This document shows positions 24,134 to 37,865 of a stretch of 64,000 nucleotides of DNA, piece after piece. The translations under genes and the position numbers were made by a program. How positions within the stretch are numbered: position 1 is the stretch's first letter; the number at the start of each line of letters is the position of its first letter. A model generated the notes under the pieces. That model was not told the DNA's origin. It searched no databases and saw only the letters and a program-made list of their open reading frames with translations. Source of the stretch: Eleginops maclovinus (Eukaryota; Chordata; Actinopteri; Perciformes; Eleginopidae); assembly GCF_036324505.1 (NCBI RefSeq), contig NC_086356.1:19529528-19593527 (forward strand). Direction: 5' to 3'.

Positions 24134-24247
24134 AGCCTTGGCTAATGAAAGCATTCCTTCCATATGGGACAAACATTATATAGATTAATCTATGGCTGTG
24201 TCTGAACCAGCTTGTGTTTGTTTTCTTGTGTTTGTTGCTACTTCAGC
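24134..24247 (+). repeat. direct repeat, second copy
   Basis: gccttggctaatgaaagcat, tatagattaatctatggctg and gaaccagcttgtgt align with 23766-23872. It ends just before the GT array at 24264. Confidence 0.75.
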
Positions 24248-24261
24248 ACCGTTCTGCTGCA

Positions 24262-26039
<1,778 letters not shown>

Positions 26040-26600
26040 TGAATACTTGTTCACCCCAGATCCTCAAAGCCCACAGTGAGTGTGTCGTTTTGGCAGTCTA
26101 AATCATTCACGTCTATTTGATATAAAACAGATAAAAGCAGGAAATTCCCATATGTTTGAGCTGTAAAACTGAAATTCCTGCCATTTTTGTATGAATTACT
26201 TAAATGAAGAGTATTAGAAAATGGTAAATAGTAATACTAACACTAATAGGAGATGACATTTCAGTTTATTAACTATAATTAGTCGACAATGGTTCAACTT
26301 TACATAAAGTAAAAACTAAAATTTCATTGATCAATTTATCGTGTGGTTGGTTAAATGTTGGAAAATCGTCCAAAAAGTCCAAATATGTTGTTTTCTCAGT
26401 ACAACCCTAAATACATTCACTTTAATGTTATAAAAAGGGTAGAAAAGTAGGACATCGCCATATTTCAGGGGCTAAAAAATGCCATTTCTGCATGATATTT
26501 AACTGAAATGATTAGTAGAAAATAGTTGGTGATTATATTCCTGTCGCTAAACTGATCAATAAGTCGACTAATGCTTCAGCCTCATGCTCAACGTAGGGAC
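26040..26600. repeat. two related units of an old dispersed repeat
   Basis: 26140-26250 (ccatatgtttgagctgtaaa, ttcctgccatttttgtatga, agaaaatggtaaatag) is a diverged copy of 26455-26540 (ccatatttcaggggctaaaa, gccatttctgcatgat, agaaaatagttggtgatt). The second ends in gtcgctaaactgatcaataa, gtcgactaatgcttcagcct. That end (…gattaat…cgactaattgtttcag) is a familiar fish dispersed-repeat end. Confidence 0.5.
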
Positions 26601-27231
26601 GCTGTGTGTGTGTCCTTCTGCGCTGTAAGTCATGGCATGACATATCAGGGCTAAACGCAGTGACACACAGCTCCAAACTCTCTGCTTGGTGACATTTACC
26701 GAGACAGAAGGATATTAAGGAGCCTCTGATCATTTCTGGTGTTCATCATGCTCTGTGACACTGATTGCCTGTTTAACTGGAACACGCAGGGTTAATGGCG
26801 TTCGATCGGCCGCCGTTAATCACCACGGTTTGTGATTACCTGGCAGGATTGTATTGACTGCTCATTGATCAGAGCCTGTCCGCCACTTCTTCCTTCCACT
26901 GTGTGTCTGTGAGCTCACTGTCATTTAGCGCTTTGCTGGTGCAATATTGTCGTTATGACACCCCAGGCGTCGCCGTCGCTCGATGACTCCCTGGTGGCGA
27001 ATGTCTGCTGCGTTACAGAGGCACCGGTCGCTCAGACAAAGTTGGTGCCAAAGTTGATTTACATGGGCGCAGAGAGGAAAACTATTCTCAAGAGGATAGA
27101 TAAGAGCCGGGCTTTATGTTCTTCTGTGGACTTCATGCTCTCACCCGCCATCTTTCTTGTTTTAAATGAGACAACGCGAAAGAAACAACAGGTTGAATGT
27201 AGCTTTGTACATTGACTCTAATACTGAACTT
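26601..27231. other. no gene; possible conserved noncoding DNA at 26790-26900
   Basis: The stretch around gttaatcaccacggtttgtg and attacctggcaggattgtat is mid-GC, non-repetitive and has RUNX-like (ACCAC) and E-box-like (ACCTGG) motifs. This is a weak, by-eye call. Confidence 0.25.
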
Positions 27232-27505
27232 AAAGGGGCCCTATTGAGCTGTTTGCGATTTTCCATTTCCTGTAATCTGTTATACAGGTTTTGGCTAGCT
27301 CTCCAACATATTTTACGTGAGGACATCCCTAAGCGGTTGACCAACTCCAACAGAGCCGGCCAGCTAACCAATCAGAGTAGACTGGGCTCTGGTTTCAGAC
27401 AGAGGGTGAAAAGAGGTGCTGCAGCACAGGCAGTATGAGAAAAATAAAAAGCTTTGTGGATGTTAAAGCATGGATATAGTGGAGACACTATACTAATATG
27501 ACAAA
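27232..27505 (+). mobile_element. TTAA-type MITE, internally deleted
   Basis: Starts TTAAAGGGGCCCTATTGAG and then jumps from the 5' section to ggctagctctccaacatatt. The 3' half is well kept (ggccagctaaccaatcagag, gggctctggtttcagacaga, ggtgctgcagcacagg). The central 'cactatgtaaca' part is deleted. Confidence 0.85.
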
Positions 27506-28092
<587 letters not shown>

Positions 28093-30579
28093 TTCTGCAC
28101 ACCCAGGATTTTCAGAGAAATTGCATGTGTTTGTGTGTATGCTAGTGTGTGTGCACTAAAGCTTTGAGGTACGCTTTGACAGCTGCAAATTTAATAGGCA
28201 AGCGTTAAAGGTAGGAGGTGGGGGGGTGGGGGTTATGCATAAAGCTTATGAAATATGAATGACTGTTTCTGCAACTTCTTCAGGGCCTGGTATCGGCTCT
28301 GGTTTGTGATTTGCTGCTCCGCTGTGAGCAGGATGCAGTCCAGCAGTCTTGTGAGAGGCGATGCTTGTTCTGTGTTTAGATATCTTTCTCCAGCCTGTCA
28401 GACGCCTGCTCACACTTTTAATAGGCTCTGTCATTTCTTTACTTAAAGCAATACTTCTCTTTGGTCTCTCTGTTTCATAATTTTTTCTTTAGCTCTTTAG
28501 CATGCACACCCTGAGTACGAGCAGTCAGTCGCCAATACTAAGTGACTCGGCTCTTTAGATTGATGTCACACACTTTGTCTCAGTTTGGTAGAGCACAAAG
28601 TAAAGGTAGCTGATGAAGACTTTGTAGTGACTGTAGCACAACTTTTACAAAGTTTCTGATTGTTTATTAATCAATCAAAAGGTTTTTTTGTCCTATGTTA
28701 GAGGCTTTATTAGTTGAGTACTTTTAAGCTGTCGAAAATGGACCATCAGGTCATTGTGTTATCAGAAAGTGTCAAGAATGATGCATCTGAATTGGGGAAA
28801 GATGATGATAAATGTGAGGTGGTGTGGACTTATGACTTCAGCCAACTTTGGGAGCTTATGTGATTGAGTGTCGCATGTCCATGGAGTTTGTAGATTTATA
28901 ATTGACAGATTAAAAAGCAATGATAACAAAATTGAAAATAGCAAACATTAAGCTATTGTGACATTTAAGTCATCTGACCTACGGCATTTACGTGTAGGGG
29001 CTGTGATGTAAAACAGCAGGAAAATGCCTTATACTCACATTTGAATCAAAACTATTTATACGAATGTGATCAGGGTGTGTGAGATCTGTTCTTCTACTTC
29101 TGCACTACTCACTAGTTTGTTTTTGTCATCCACTCATTCATATGTACAATCAAGAACAGCGTCCTGTATGCATTTGAAAAGTGACCCTCAAATGTGCAAC
29201 GAAACCCAAATGTATTTTTTATTCTAATGCGCAGTATAGTAATCCTTAGTTGTCGTAAAAACATCTTGATGACATGGGAACTTCTTCGAACTCTATCCTC
29301 CTTTACATATGGCGAGAGATAGCAGTGTAAGCTTCCTGACACAATCAGGGTTATTTTATCTCCGATTTGTCAAAGCCTCTCCAGAGCCACAATAAGCTTT
29401 TAACAGGCCCCATATTAAATTCACATGCATTTATGTGTAAATTATAATTGTATAAGTATTCAGGCTGGGAACGCCTGATGAAACAAACTTCAAAACCAAT
29501 ATTTTACTTCAGCCTTTGCTAGATTGTTGTGTGAATCCACCTCTGAATGCAGAATACATTCATATAATCTGCTAAGCTTTGCAGGATATGATAATCAGGC
29601 TACAGAGAATCCCAAATTTAATGAGTATTTTTCCCTGAATGTGTTTCTAAATGGAGCCTTATCTGATATGGATACGTTTTTAGATCACAATACTGCAAAT
29701 GATGCTTACTTTTCATACCATCCATAATAATTTAACCTCTCCCTCCTCCTCTATCTAAACCCAGACACGGCTCACTCTTTTGTCAAGTTTGTAATGTTTT
29801 CTCAGATAAAAAGTTTGAGTTGTGCATACTGTAGATAGCAACAGTCCTGCATACTGTCTCACTGTCCTGCTAACAGTTAGTATTCACTTCAATCTTTTTC
29901 TGACTGAAAATGTATTGGAAAGTTCACCAAAGGAGACTTCTCTTTTCTAGTGGAGCTACGAAGAAACATTAATACCAGCATAAAAATAATTTCAAGTTGC
30001 TCTGCAGTTCAAACTGAGTGTTTAAACCACTGAGGTAAAAAAGGCTATTTTAAAGCTCAAGGAAATGGAGTATTCATAGAATAGAATAGAAGTATTACTT
30101 CAATTTTGTTGTTGCAGCATCTTCAAAACAAAGCAAAGTAATTACAATAAAATAAAGTAGCATTTGAAAAGCAAGTAAAAAATATACATTAGGGACAAAA
30201 CATTTCCAGAAATTAAAAACAAAACAAAATTTGAAGCAGGATATTATATGTACAATAAGTGTGAAAGCTATGGGGCATTTGAAAGAATATTATTTAATTG
30301 AATATTAAATAGAATAAATAAATATGGAACGTACAGTACGGTATGGTTAAAGTCCGGTGAAGCTATGGAGCAGAGAGTTATCTGTCAGCAAGAGGTGAAT
30401 TCTAGAGAGCAGATACAATACCAGCATCACATCCAGCAAATACAGAAGAGAACGATTATTTGAATGGTCCACTTGTATATTTTCTACTCTTTAGTTCTGT
30501 TTTATTTATATATTCGAAAGGTTTATATTTTTTTATGGTTTATTTTCCACCCTTTTTAATTTTCTAATTATGTGCAATT
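28093..30579. other. no gene recognised; one unusual open frame
   Basis: Mostly unique, AT-rich. 29524-29727 (+) is a 67-codon frame of balanced composition (FNEYFSLNVFLNGALSDMDT) preceded inside by a possible splice acceptor gctaagctttgcag (29573-29586). No family is recognised. 30075-30110 (atagaatagaatagaag-type) may be a LINE tail. Confidence 0.4.
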
Positions 30580-30740
30580 CCTTGTTTTTGATGGTGCTGT
30601 CTCTAATCCCCCCCCCAACCCCGCCTGCAACGCCTCCATTGGTCTCCTTTGTTTACTTGTGTAACATAGTGACATCACTATGTGGCACTCACACTTCTAT
30701 TGGCTACCACTACAGCACATTTTACATCATTGATACTACT
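30580..30740 (+). mobile_element. TTAA-type MITE, central fragment
   Basis: Carries cattggtctcctttgtttac, catagtgacatcactatgtg and cttctattggct of the family. Both ends are gone. A CAAAGTGC-type tail (gttatttatagagcaccttt) follows at 30772. Confidence 0.75.
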
Positions 30741-30754
30741 TAATTCTGACAGCA

Positions 30755-31605
30755 GTAATAATAATAATACATGTTATTTATAGAGCACCTTTCCAACTTT
30801 TTAAAAGTAGTAATAGTATACATAAAAAGGCTTCTCCATGTGGTGAACATAGAGGTTCATATAGGCATATATTTTATTTATGGACTTACACATGACCAGA
30901 ATCATGATATAAGATCATGAACTCGTCACCCAGCCTCAGAAAAAAGTGTGAATTATTATTGCTTTAAACCAGTCAACATGTATATTTTTTATTCAACCTT
31001 CACATAACTCATCTTTGAAAGTCCTAGATAAAAAAAGTTGTAGGGCAGCAACAATTTTCTGATAATTTCTTTATATGAAACAATCAGTTGTCATATCGTT
31101 TTCTTAGTATTCGGGGACAGTGTTGGAAAAAATGATCACACTTAATTCCTTATTTGATCACCAATCTTTTCTTACCATATGTTTTCCTTCTCTAATGGAT
31201 TCTGCTTTTGAGATCTGGAATAACAGTGGAAGACATCATTTTAGGGGTCGGTATAAACAAGACATTTGTCTCATTTAGTCTTTAGACACAAACATTATTG
31301 TCATCTTTTATGTTATTTACAAATTCAAGTATCGCCCCAGTTTCCCAATCTACCAGCTTGAACAACTTTATGATTTCTTGACATAAATGTGCATCATCAC
31401 TAATAGAAGTGATATATCATACCTAAACTCTGAATTATTCCTCTATTTCGACAATTATATCTTTAATTGAGTGACAAAATACATACAAAAGCTTGTGATT
31501 GACATCCATAACCATTTTCTGATCGGACACACACATGGGCTCGAACTTGGTTTTGGGTAGAGGACTATGGTTAAAAACCAATTAGGAATAAATATTACTG
31601 CAGAG
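30755..31605. other. no gene; LINE/SINE-tail remnant at its start
   Basis: 30755-30805 has aataataatacatgttattt plus tatagagcacctttcc, a tail type shared by many fish LINEs. The rest is AT-rich unique DNA. Confidence 0.4.
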
Positions 31606-31975
31606 GGTGATGGAGATAGATGCACTTTATCGATCCAAAATTGGAAAGTTATTGTGTAACACTAACCGTCAGCAGGAAACAGGAAAGCCAACAGCAATCT
31701 CTCATGTATACTGTCCATCAAGGAAGATTGACAATAAAGTTGACTACACCACTTATCATCATTATCAACCTGTGCTGTGCATTATTGCTGGTGCTCAAAA
31801 TAGCCGCTATAAACATAAAACCGTCTTTAGCAGTGTTAAACAAAAGGATAATAGCGGGTTAAATACTAACCATCCCTATTCCTTAGCCTCAACCGCTGCC
31901 TATTTTACCCTTACATTGAAATGGCTGCAGAAGACAGACCCCCTGCCCTCAACCTGAAGGGTGTTTTAACATCTT
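31606..31975 (-). mobile_element. non-LTR retrotransposon tail relic
   Basis: gatagatgcactttatcgat plus ccaaaattggaaagtt matches the reversed 'TTTATTGATCCC..GGAAATT' fish retroposon tail. gacaataaagttgactac (31730-31748) looks like a second, plus-oriented tail. The 116-codon frame across it is probably chance. Confidence 0.45.
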
Positions 31976-33867
31976 AACACCTTGAAGAAATGTGCCATCA
32001 AACTAGTTAGCAAGTGAGTAGAAATATGTTGCTAACAGTGTTGGATAAATGGCTGACTCACCGGCTTCTGCCATTTAAAGCCTTCTTGCGTAACAAACAC
32101 ATTATCCATTTTGTGTGTTTATAAGTGTTGACTAACATTCTGTTTGTTATGAATTTAAAGGACACTCAAGCTCATCTTATGGGCCTGACATTAAAGGTTG
32201 GGAACAACATGGTATTCCCTCTTTAGCATCTTTCTTTCCCCACTTCCTTTCTCCTTGTGGTTCTCTCCTCCCTGGAGGATTATGAAGTGCTAAAAGCCAC
32301 AGTGGTGTTGGCGGGTTGCACTTCCAGCGTTGTACGAGTAGGCTTCCTTAATCAGCAGCTAGTCAGGCTGCTGGTGCATTTTTTAAAATGTGTTATGTAT
32401 ATTTTGCATAAGTATTTGAATGTGTTAATTTATCCCCGAGTGAGACTGTGCAACCATGTGTGTATCAGATTTATAGAAATCTCATGATCTGGAACAGGGT
32501 TTAAATTACTAACACTTTAATGAATGGCCTATACGGTGTGTTTCATAATTCGGGTCCCTTTTCAAAGCCTTCGTTGTTCGTGGGAGGAAGGCGCTTGATC
32601 TTCCCTTGTTCATATTAAACAAGTCAGATTCCAGCCCCCACCTCAAAAACCCATACTCACATTTACGCTCTCGCTTATTGAATGTGAATATGAGCCTGTG
32701 TGTAGCTTTCATTTCAGCTCAGGCCAGCGAGTTTGAGTCCTTTTGAACAGGCAGTAACATGAGGCAACTATGACAGGCAGGCCGACCCTTGATCACGGTT
32801 AATTATCTAAGTGGACGCGAGGCTCCCAAACCACCAGAGCGATGCAGCACGGAGCGGTGCTTATGTGCTTTCAAACCGGTGTGAGACACTGTGGGAGCGT
32901 ATCCTGTTTGTGTGTTGCTATCATCACCACTGCAGGACATATTGCCCTTCAAGTGTGTGTCGTGCTCGCACAAATCATTTCCTAGAGCATCATTCAAAAA
33001 GTGAAACAGAGTTTGTCGAACCTGTCAAACACAGACGCACACTAAGGAGAGTAACACGTCTTTAATGAAGCGCAGGCCATTTAAGATTTATGAAAGACTA
33101 CAATGGACTGTCATTACACTCAAATTCAAAATGTTTGCATCATCTCTGAGGAAATGATCTGCTTAAATTGTGGAAACGATGTGTTGAATTCCCCGAGGAT
33201 TAAAATGAAATGCGGTATCAGTTTTATACGTGCTCGGAACTATTACTGAACTTTTAGATCTTGCAACATGAAAAGGGAGAAAAACACGAAAGAAAATCTG
33301 ACATTTTACCAAAGAAAAGAGAAAGATGCTCTTCACCGCCTATTCTTTTAAAGTGTCCTCAGCCTGGCTGCACATTTACATAATGAGTCAATGTTAGTGA
33401 GTCATGTGTAGAACTGCCCGCTGAAGAATCCAGAGATTAACGCAAAGATGGTCAAAGTGTCCTTGGAAGTATTGACTGGATTACAACATGTCACTGACGG
33501 ACAGCAGGGCTAATCCTGCTGTTTCTCACAGGAGGAAATCTGCCAATAACATGAGAAGAAACAATGGGCTGTTTTGCAAATGAACCAGCAACCTGTGGGC
33601 GGTGTCATCTGTTCTATAAATATATCACGCTGCTTCTGTAAAGAGACTAAAACGACTGCTGATGTATCTGCTTCATCATTGTTCTTTTACAGTGGTGTTG
33701 TTAAATAGAATAAGCCTTAAAGGAATAGTGTTACAATTGGAAAGCACATTTTTAACCTTCTTGTTGACAATAACATAAGAAGAAAATTGTAATTTTCACT
33801 TTTTGAAATGTTTATCCGTCACTTTTTGAAATGTATAGGCTACAACAATCACACAGCACTTATTTTA
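31976..33867. other. no gene; unique DNA
   Basis: Non-repetitive. 32790-33060 and 33360-33560 look least like neutral AT-rich filler; the second has two TGAGTCA (AP-1-like) sites 17 bp apart (33382-33388, 33399-33405). No exon supported. Confidence 0.35.
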
Positions 33868-34178
33868 TAGAGGTTTCAAGGTTTTATTGGTCATATGCAC
33901 AGCATATACAACGTATATGTTGGCAATGAAAATCTTATATCCCATGCTCCTCCAACAACTCAACATACATGGTGCAAATAAGACAAACAAAATAGTGCAA
34001 AAAGAGAGAAGAATATTTACAATAACAACAATAAAGATTTGAGGATGTGAAATATATACATATGTGGAATACATTGAGAGTATTTAAATACTTTACTCTG
34101 TTGAATGAGGAGGTATGGACTGATGCATATATTACGTATAGCAGATGTATATGGCAGATATGTATAATATATAGATAT

Positions 34179-34265
34179 GTGTACTATAAACAGATATGTA
34201 TGGCAGATATGTATAATAATATATATATACATATATATATACATATATATATATATATATGTATG

Positions 34266-34313
<48 letters not shown>

Positions 34314-34378
34314 CATACATATATATATATGTATATATATATTATAATACATATCTGCCATACATATCTGTTTATAGT

Positions 34379-34382
<4 letters not shown>
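34179..34382. repeat. long palindrome, 36-bp perfect arms
   Basis: Arm 34179-34214 (gtgtactataaacagatatg...) is exactly the reverse complement of 34347-34382. The 132-bp spacer is almost pure AT/AC. A third partial copy of the arm start lies at 34525-34541 in direct orientation. Cruciform-prone. Confidence 0.93.
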
Positions 34383-34417
<35 letters not shown>

Positions 34418-34466
34418 TGTATATATATATATATATGTATACATATTTATACATATATGTATATAC

Positions 34467-34524
<58 letters not shown>
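34200..34524. repeat. (AT)n / ATAC microsatellite
   Basis: About 300 bp of AT with scattered ATAC/GTAT units, interrupted by the palindrome arm. Tyr/Ile-rich open frames on both strands are artefacts of it. Confidence 0.95.
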
Positions 34525-34562
34525 GTGTACTATAAACAGATGTGAGTAGACATTCACAGAGC

Positions 34563-35460
34563 TCAGGAGTTCAGCAGTCTTATAGCCTGTGGTATAAAAC
34601 TGTCCCTGAGTCTGGTGGTCTTGGTCCGGATGCTGCGGTACCGTCTGCCAGACGGCAGCAGACAGAACAGATTGTTGCTGGGGTGATGGGGGTCCTTTAA
34701 TATCCTACCGGCCTTCTTCCTACACCGCTGGGTGTAGAGGTCCTCCATGGATGGCAGCTCCGTCCTGGTGATGTGCTGAGCAGTTTTCACCACCCTCTGT
34801 AGAGTCTTACGGTTGAGGGCGGTGCAACTGCCATACCAGGCGGTGATGCAGCCAGTCAGGATACTCTTGATGGTGCACCTGTAGAAGTTGCAGAGTATCC
34901 TGGAGTCTATGTTGAACTTCCGCAGCCTGCGGAGGAAGAAGAGCCGCTGTCGAGCCGTCTTGGATATGACCCTGGTGTGATGTGTCCATGTCAGGTCCTC
35001 ACTGATGTTTACCCCGTGGAACCTGAAGCTGCTGACTCTCTCCACAGGAGTCCCGTCGATGGTGATGGGTGTGTGTGCCTATCTCTGCCTCTTCCTGTAG
35101 TCCACAATCAGCTCCTTTGTTTTACTGACGTTGAGATGGAGGTTGTTGTCCTGGCACCAAGATGTCGGGGCTCTGACCTCCTCTCTGTACGCCGTTTCGT
35201 CGCCGTCTGTGATCAGGCCGATGACGGTCGTGTCGTCAGAAACTTGATGATGGTGTTGGAGCTGTGTGTGGCCACGCAGTCGTGCGTGAACAGGGAGTAG
35301 AGGAGAGGGCTGAGCACACAACCCTGAGGGGCTCCGGTGTTGAGGGTCAAGGTGAATGATGTGATGTTCCCCATCTGCACTGCCTGGGATCTGCCCGTCA
35401 CGAAGCTCAGGATTCAGTCACAGAGGGCGCTGTTGAGCCCGAGGTCCCTGAGCTTAATGA
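34563..35460 (-). pseudogene. LINE ORF2 C-terminal half (jockey/CR1/Rex-like), broken
   Basis: Read from 35455 down: LKLRDLGLNSALCD, a stop where the family usually has W, then ILSFVTGRSQAVQMGN, NTGAPQGCVLSPLLYSLFTH (RT motif B region) and HSSNTIIKF. A frame change falls exactly at the catalytic box, so the F-ADDT motif now reads VSDDTTVIGLITDG. Then SWCQDNNLHLNVSKTKELIV, and after another frame change a 160-codon frame with SFRFHGVNISEDLTW, RRLRKFNIDSRIL, CITAWYGSC, LQRVVKTAQHIT, LLPSGRRYRSIRTKT and IRLLNS plus stop. That order is the post-RT arrangement of fish Rex1/CR1-like ORF2 proteins. Two frame changes and a stop make it non-functional. Confidence 0.85.
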
Positions 35461-35621
35461 TGAGCATATGTCCCCGTTAAAGCTGATTCACCTGTGACCT
35501 CATGTAACATTACATTGAGCTTGCTAAAGCGACCTACAATAACTGCTTCCATCGACGTTTTCCTCTTCCAAAACAGTAGTTAGAAACACCCGTAGCAAAC
35601 GCCAGGAGTTGAGTTTTCATT

Positions 35622-36303
35622 AAAGCGCCCCTATCACACTCATTTTCAGGATCATATTGTCAGGGTTGTGGTAAAGGACCCAAATGCAGAGAAACAAGGG
35701 GAGGCAGGTATGGGGGTTTGAACTAAAAGTGAGCTTTATTTAAAAAAAGCTGTTAACGAAAATACAAAGCTAGGGGTACACAGGACATGAAAAATATTCA
35801 ACTTGACACATGAATGACAACGACCGGAAAAGAGACAAAAGGGGAACTACGATTAAATACTCAAGGGTAATCACAAGATCAGACATATGGAGAGGGGAGG
35901 AGAAACACAGGGGCAACAGGTGAACACAATGACACAATCAGGCAGAGGAGGGAAATGCAGACAGGATGTGAAACCAAACTTGACACAAGAAAACATTTCA
36001 AAATAAAAGCAGGAAACAACAGACACAAAACAAGGATCATGACACATATTTGTATTTAATTTCTCTCCTGGGACATGTCTCCATGCTTTAATGTTCAAAA
36101 AGCTCTTTATTTTTCTCATACTGACTGTGCTGCAGCACCTCTTTTCACCCTCTGTCTGAAACCAGAGCCCAGTGTGTGGGAGAGAAACTCCCCCTGGAGG
36201 GAACACAAGGGTTTTAGCCTTTGCAGACAATTTACATGCATAAAAACCTATAGAGCACACTACAGTAAAGGGCGAACCCCCACAAAAGCAGAATAGGGAC
36301 CCA
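35622..36303 (-). mobile_element. TTAA-type MITE interrupted by a solo LTR
   Basis: Reverse orientation: left end TTAAAGCGCCCCTATCACAC and cattttcaggatcatat; after the LTR the family resumes with tgggacatgtctccatgctt, agctctttattttt, ctgctgcagcacctc, accctctgtctgaaaccaga. A deletion then removes the middle before aggguttt-like 5' parts (acaagggttttagcctttgc). It is older than the LTR it contains. Confidence 0.85.
35658..36044 (-). mobile_element. solo LTR of a Ty3/gypsy-like retrotransposon
   Basis: 387 bp, TG...CA ends (TGTCAGG...ATGACA on the plus strand) with a perfect 5-bp target duplication CATAT (35653-35657, 36045-36049). Other copies of the host MITE show the uninterrupted site (ttcaggttcatatctgtatt), confirming the borders. 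On the minus strand the LTR has a TATA-like GTATTTAAT (about 35852-35860) and AATAAA (35735-35740), so transcription ran right to left. A related LTR is at 43948-44359. There are no internal genes here. Confidence 0.85.
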
Positions 36304-36981
36304 TTACTCTAATTACTGACTGTTGTATTACTGGCAAACCTCAGGGCACTTTGTAGAGTCAATGCTGAAGGTAAAAGAAGTTAAAATCTGTGTTATCTGT
36401 TGAGAAATGCGTTTATATTTTTGTTTACGGGATACAACCAATACAGAAACATACCTTAAATCTGATTATGATGGATAAATTATTGTATAGTCAGTGTAAA
36501 TGTTCTCTAAGTTGTTGCCATAAATTATACCTCATATCATTAGGAGAGACAGTTTAGATTCAGAGCAATATGCTAAACAAACTTCCCCTTCACTTTTTCA
36601 GTGTGTACATAATGTTTTTCTCCTTGTCATCGCGATGAAAAAAACAACTCTTTCTCTCTGTCAGCTCTAAACCAAATCACAGCCATTAACAAGTGGGAGT
36701 TTGTTGTCAGTTTTCCTAAGCAGATTCCTGCTTGCATTGGCTGTCAGACTGTCTGATATAAAGAAATAACTTGTGAGTGCCTCTACATTTATTCCCCTAA
36801 GATGTGCTGAGGAGAGACCAGAGTAAATAGAAATGCAGCGTGACAGCTTCTATCTGCGCAGAGGATGCTGAAGGAGAGGAGACTATGGTTCAGGGGAAAT
36901 TACATCATGTTCATGGACTCTCCATCTGACACTCTTTAGGGGGAGAGGGATTATAATACACAGTTTGAGTAACAGCAGAGA
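36304..36981. other. no gene recognised
   Basis: Unique AT-rich DNA. Confidence 0.5.
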
Positions 36982-37200
36982 GAAGATTCAAAGGCTTTAT
37001 TGTCAAATGCTCAACAGCTGCAGTGTAGTTTGGCAATGACAAGTCCCAGGCTCCTCCGACAGTGCAAAGTACAGCTTACTTAAGACATAAAAGGGAAAAA
37101 GAAGGTAAAATAGTGCAATAAACTAGCGCAAGTGACTCAGTGTTGCGGGTAAAATGCAGGAATAGTATACAAATATAAAACAGAATGTAAATGTGTGTAC
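36982..37200 (-). mobile_element. LINE 3'-tail relic
   Basis: attcaaaggctttattgtca, aatgctcaacagctgcagtg, tggcaatgacaagtcccagg, ctcctccgac and aaatagtgcaataaact parallel 33875-34010 (ttttattggtcatatgcaca, ttggcaatgaaaatctt, gctcctccaac, aaatagtgcaaaa). Same LINE family, no ORF kept. Confidence 0.65.
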
Positions 37201-37298
37201 TATCAGGTGAATCAAAACCAGAGCCTTTGTTTAAACAAGAAAATAATAAATAAGTGTAGTGTCCCACCTCTATATTTTTAAATAAATCCAAATGGAGA

Positions 37299-37865
37299 GC
37301 AGAAGTGGAACGAAGTATCCAATCAGATCCTCAAATAAAGTAAGTGAAAAAAACAAAGTCCATTACAAGTGAAAGTCCTGACTCCTGAGTATTATCAGTA
37401 AATGAACTCAAAGTATCAAAAACAGTATGCATGTATTAGATAAGATTTAAATTAGATAAACTATTTTTATCCTAAATTCTTGCAGCATCATGAAAAAAGA
37501 CATTGCGCTTGAATAAAATATAAATAAACCAACAGTAAATATATATTACATACGCAAAAAGATATTAATATATAGGGTACACATATAATAATACATAATG
37601 TAAAAATACAGAGTAGGTTACAAAACACTAATAGACTAACCTGCTGCAAAATAAAAGATACAAATAATTTAAAGAAGATAGTTTTAGTACTTTGCAAAAC
37701 ACTCAGTTTATTAGCAGTACATCGTATCATACAACGATATTAAGCTCATTTTTTATTAAGAATAACTAAGTAACTGTGAGTTTAAAACAAATTTAGAGGG
37801 GTACAAAATGATAGTGAAGTCCACACCAGTACAAAACTGCTCAAGTATGGAACTTGAGATACTGT
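37299..37865. mobile_element. degraded relative of the 49883-50211 MITE
   Basis: cagaagtggaacgaagtatc, caatcagatcctc and aagtccattacaagtgaaag plus tcctg follow the order of that element (cagagatgtagaagtactca, gatcttgtac, cagtaaaagtcctgcattc). The right part is uncertain. Confidence 0.4.

Larger units (their letters stand above)
33868..35460 (-). mobile_element. non-LTR retrotransposon 3' half with hypervariable tail
   Basis: ORF2 C-terminus (35460-34563) is followed on the minus strand by a 3' UTR with an AT array (34524-34200) and a tail at 34060-33868 (plus strand ttttattggtcatatgcaca, aaatagtgcaaaaagagag). 5'-truncated. Similar tails without ORF occur at 430-850 and 36982-37200, so this family contributed several fragments. 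Confidence 0.85.

Noticed and set aside
31607..31957. 116-codon frame as a host exon
   Set aside because: It overlaps retroposon-tail sequence at its start and has no recognised domain.
34017..34549. Long Tyr/Ile-rich frames on both strands
   Set aside because: Translation of an AT/ATAC microsatellite; both strands are open for the same reason.
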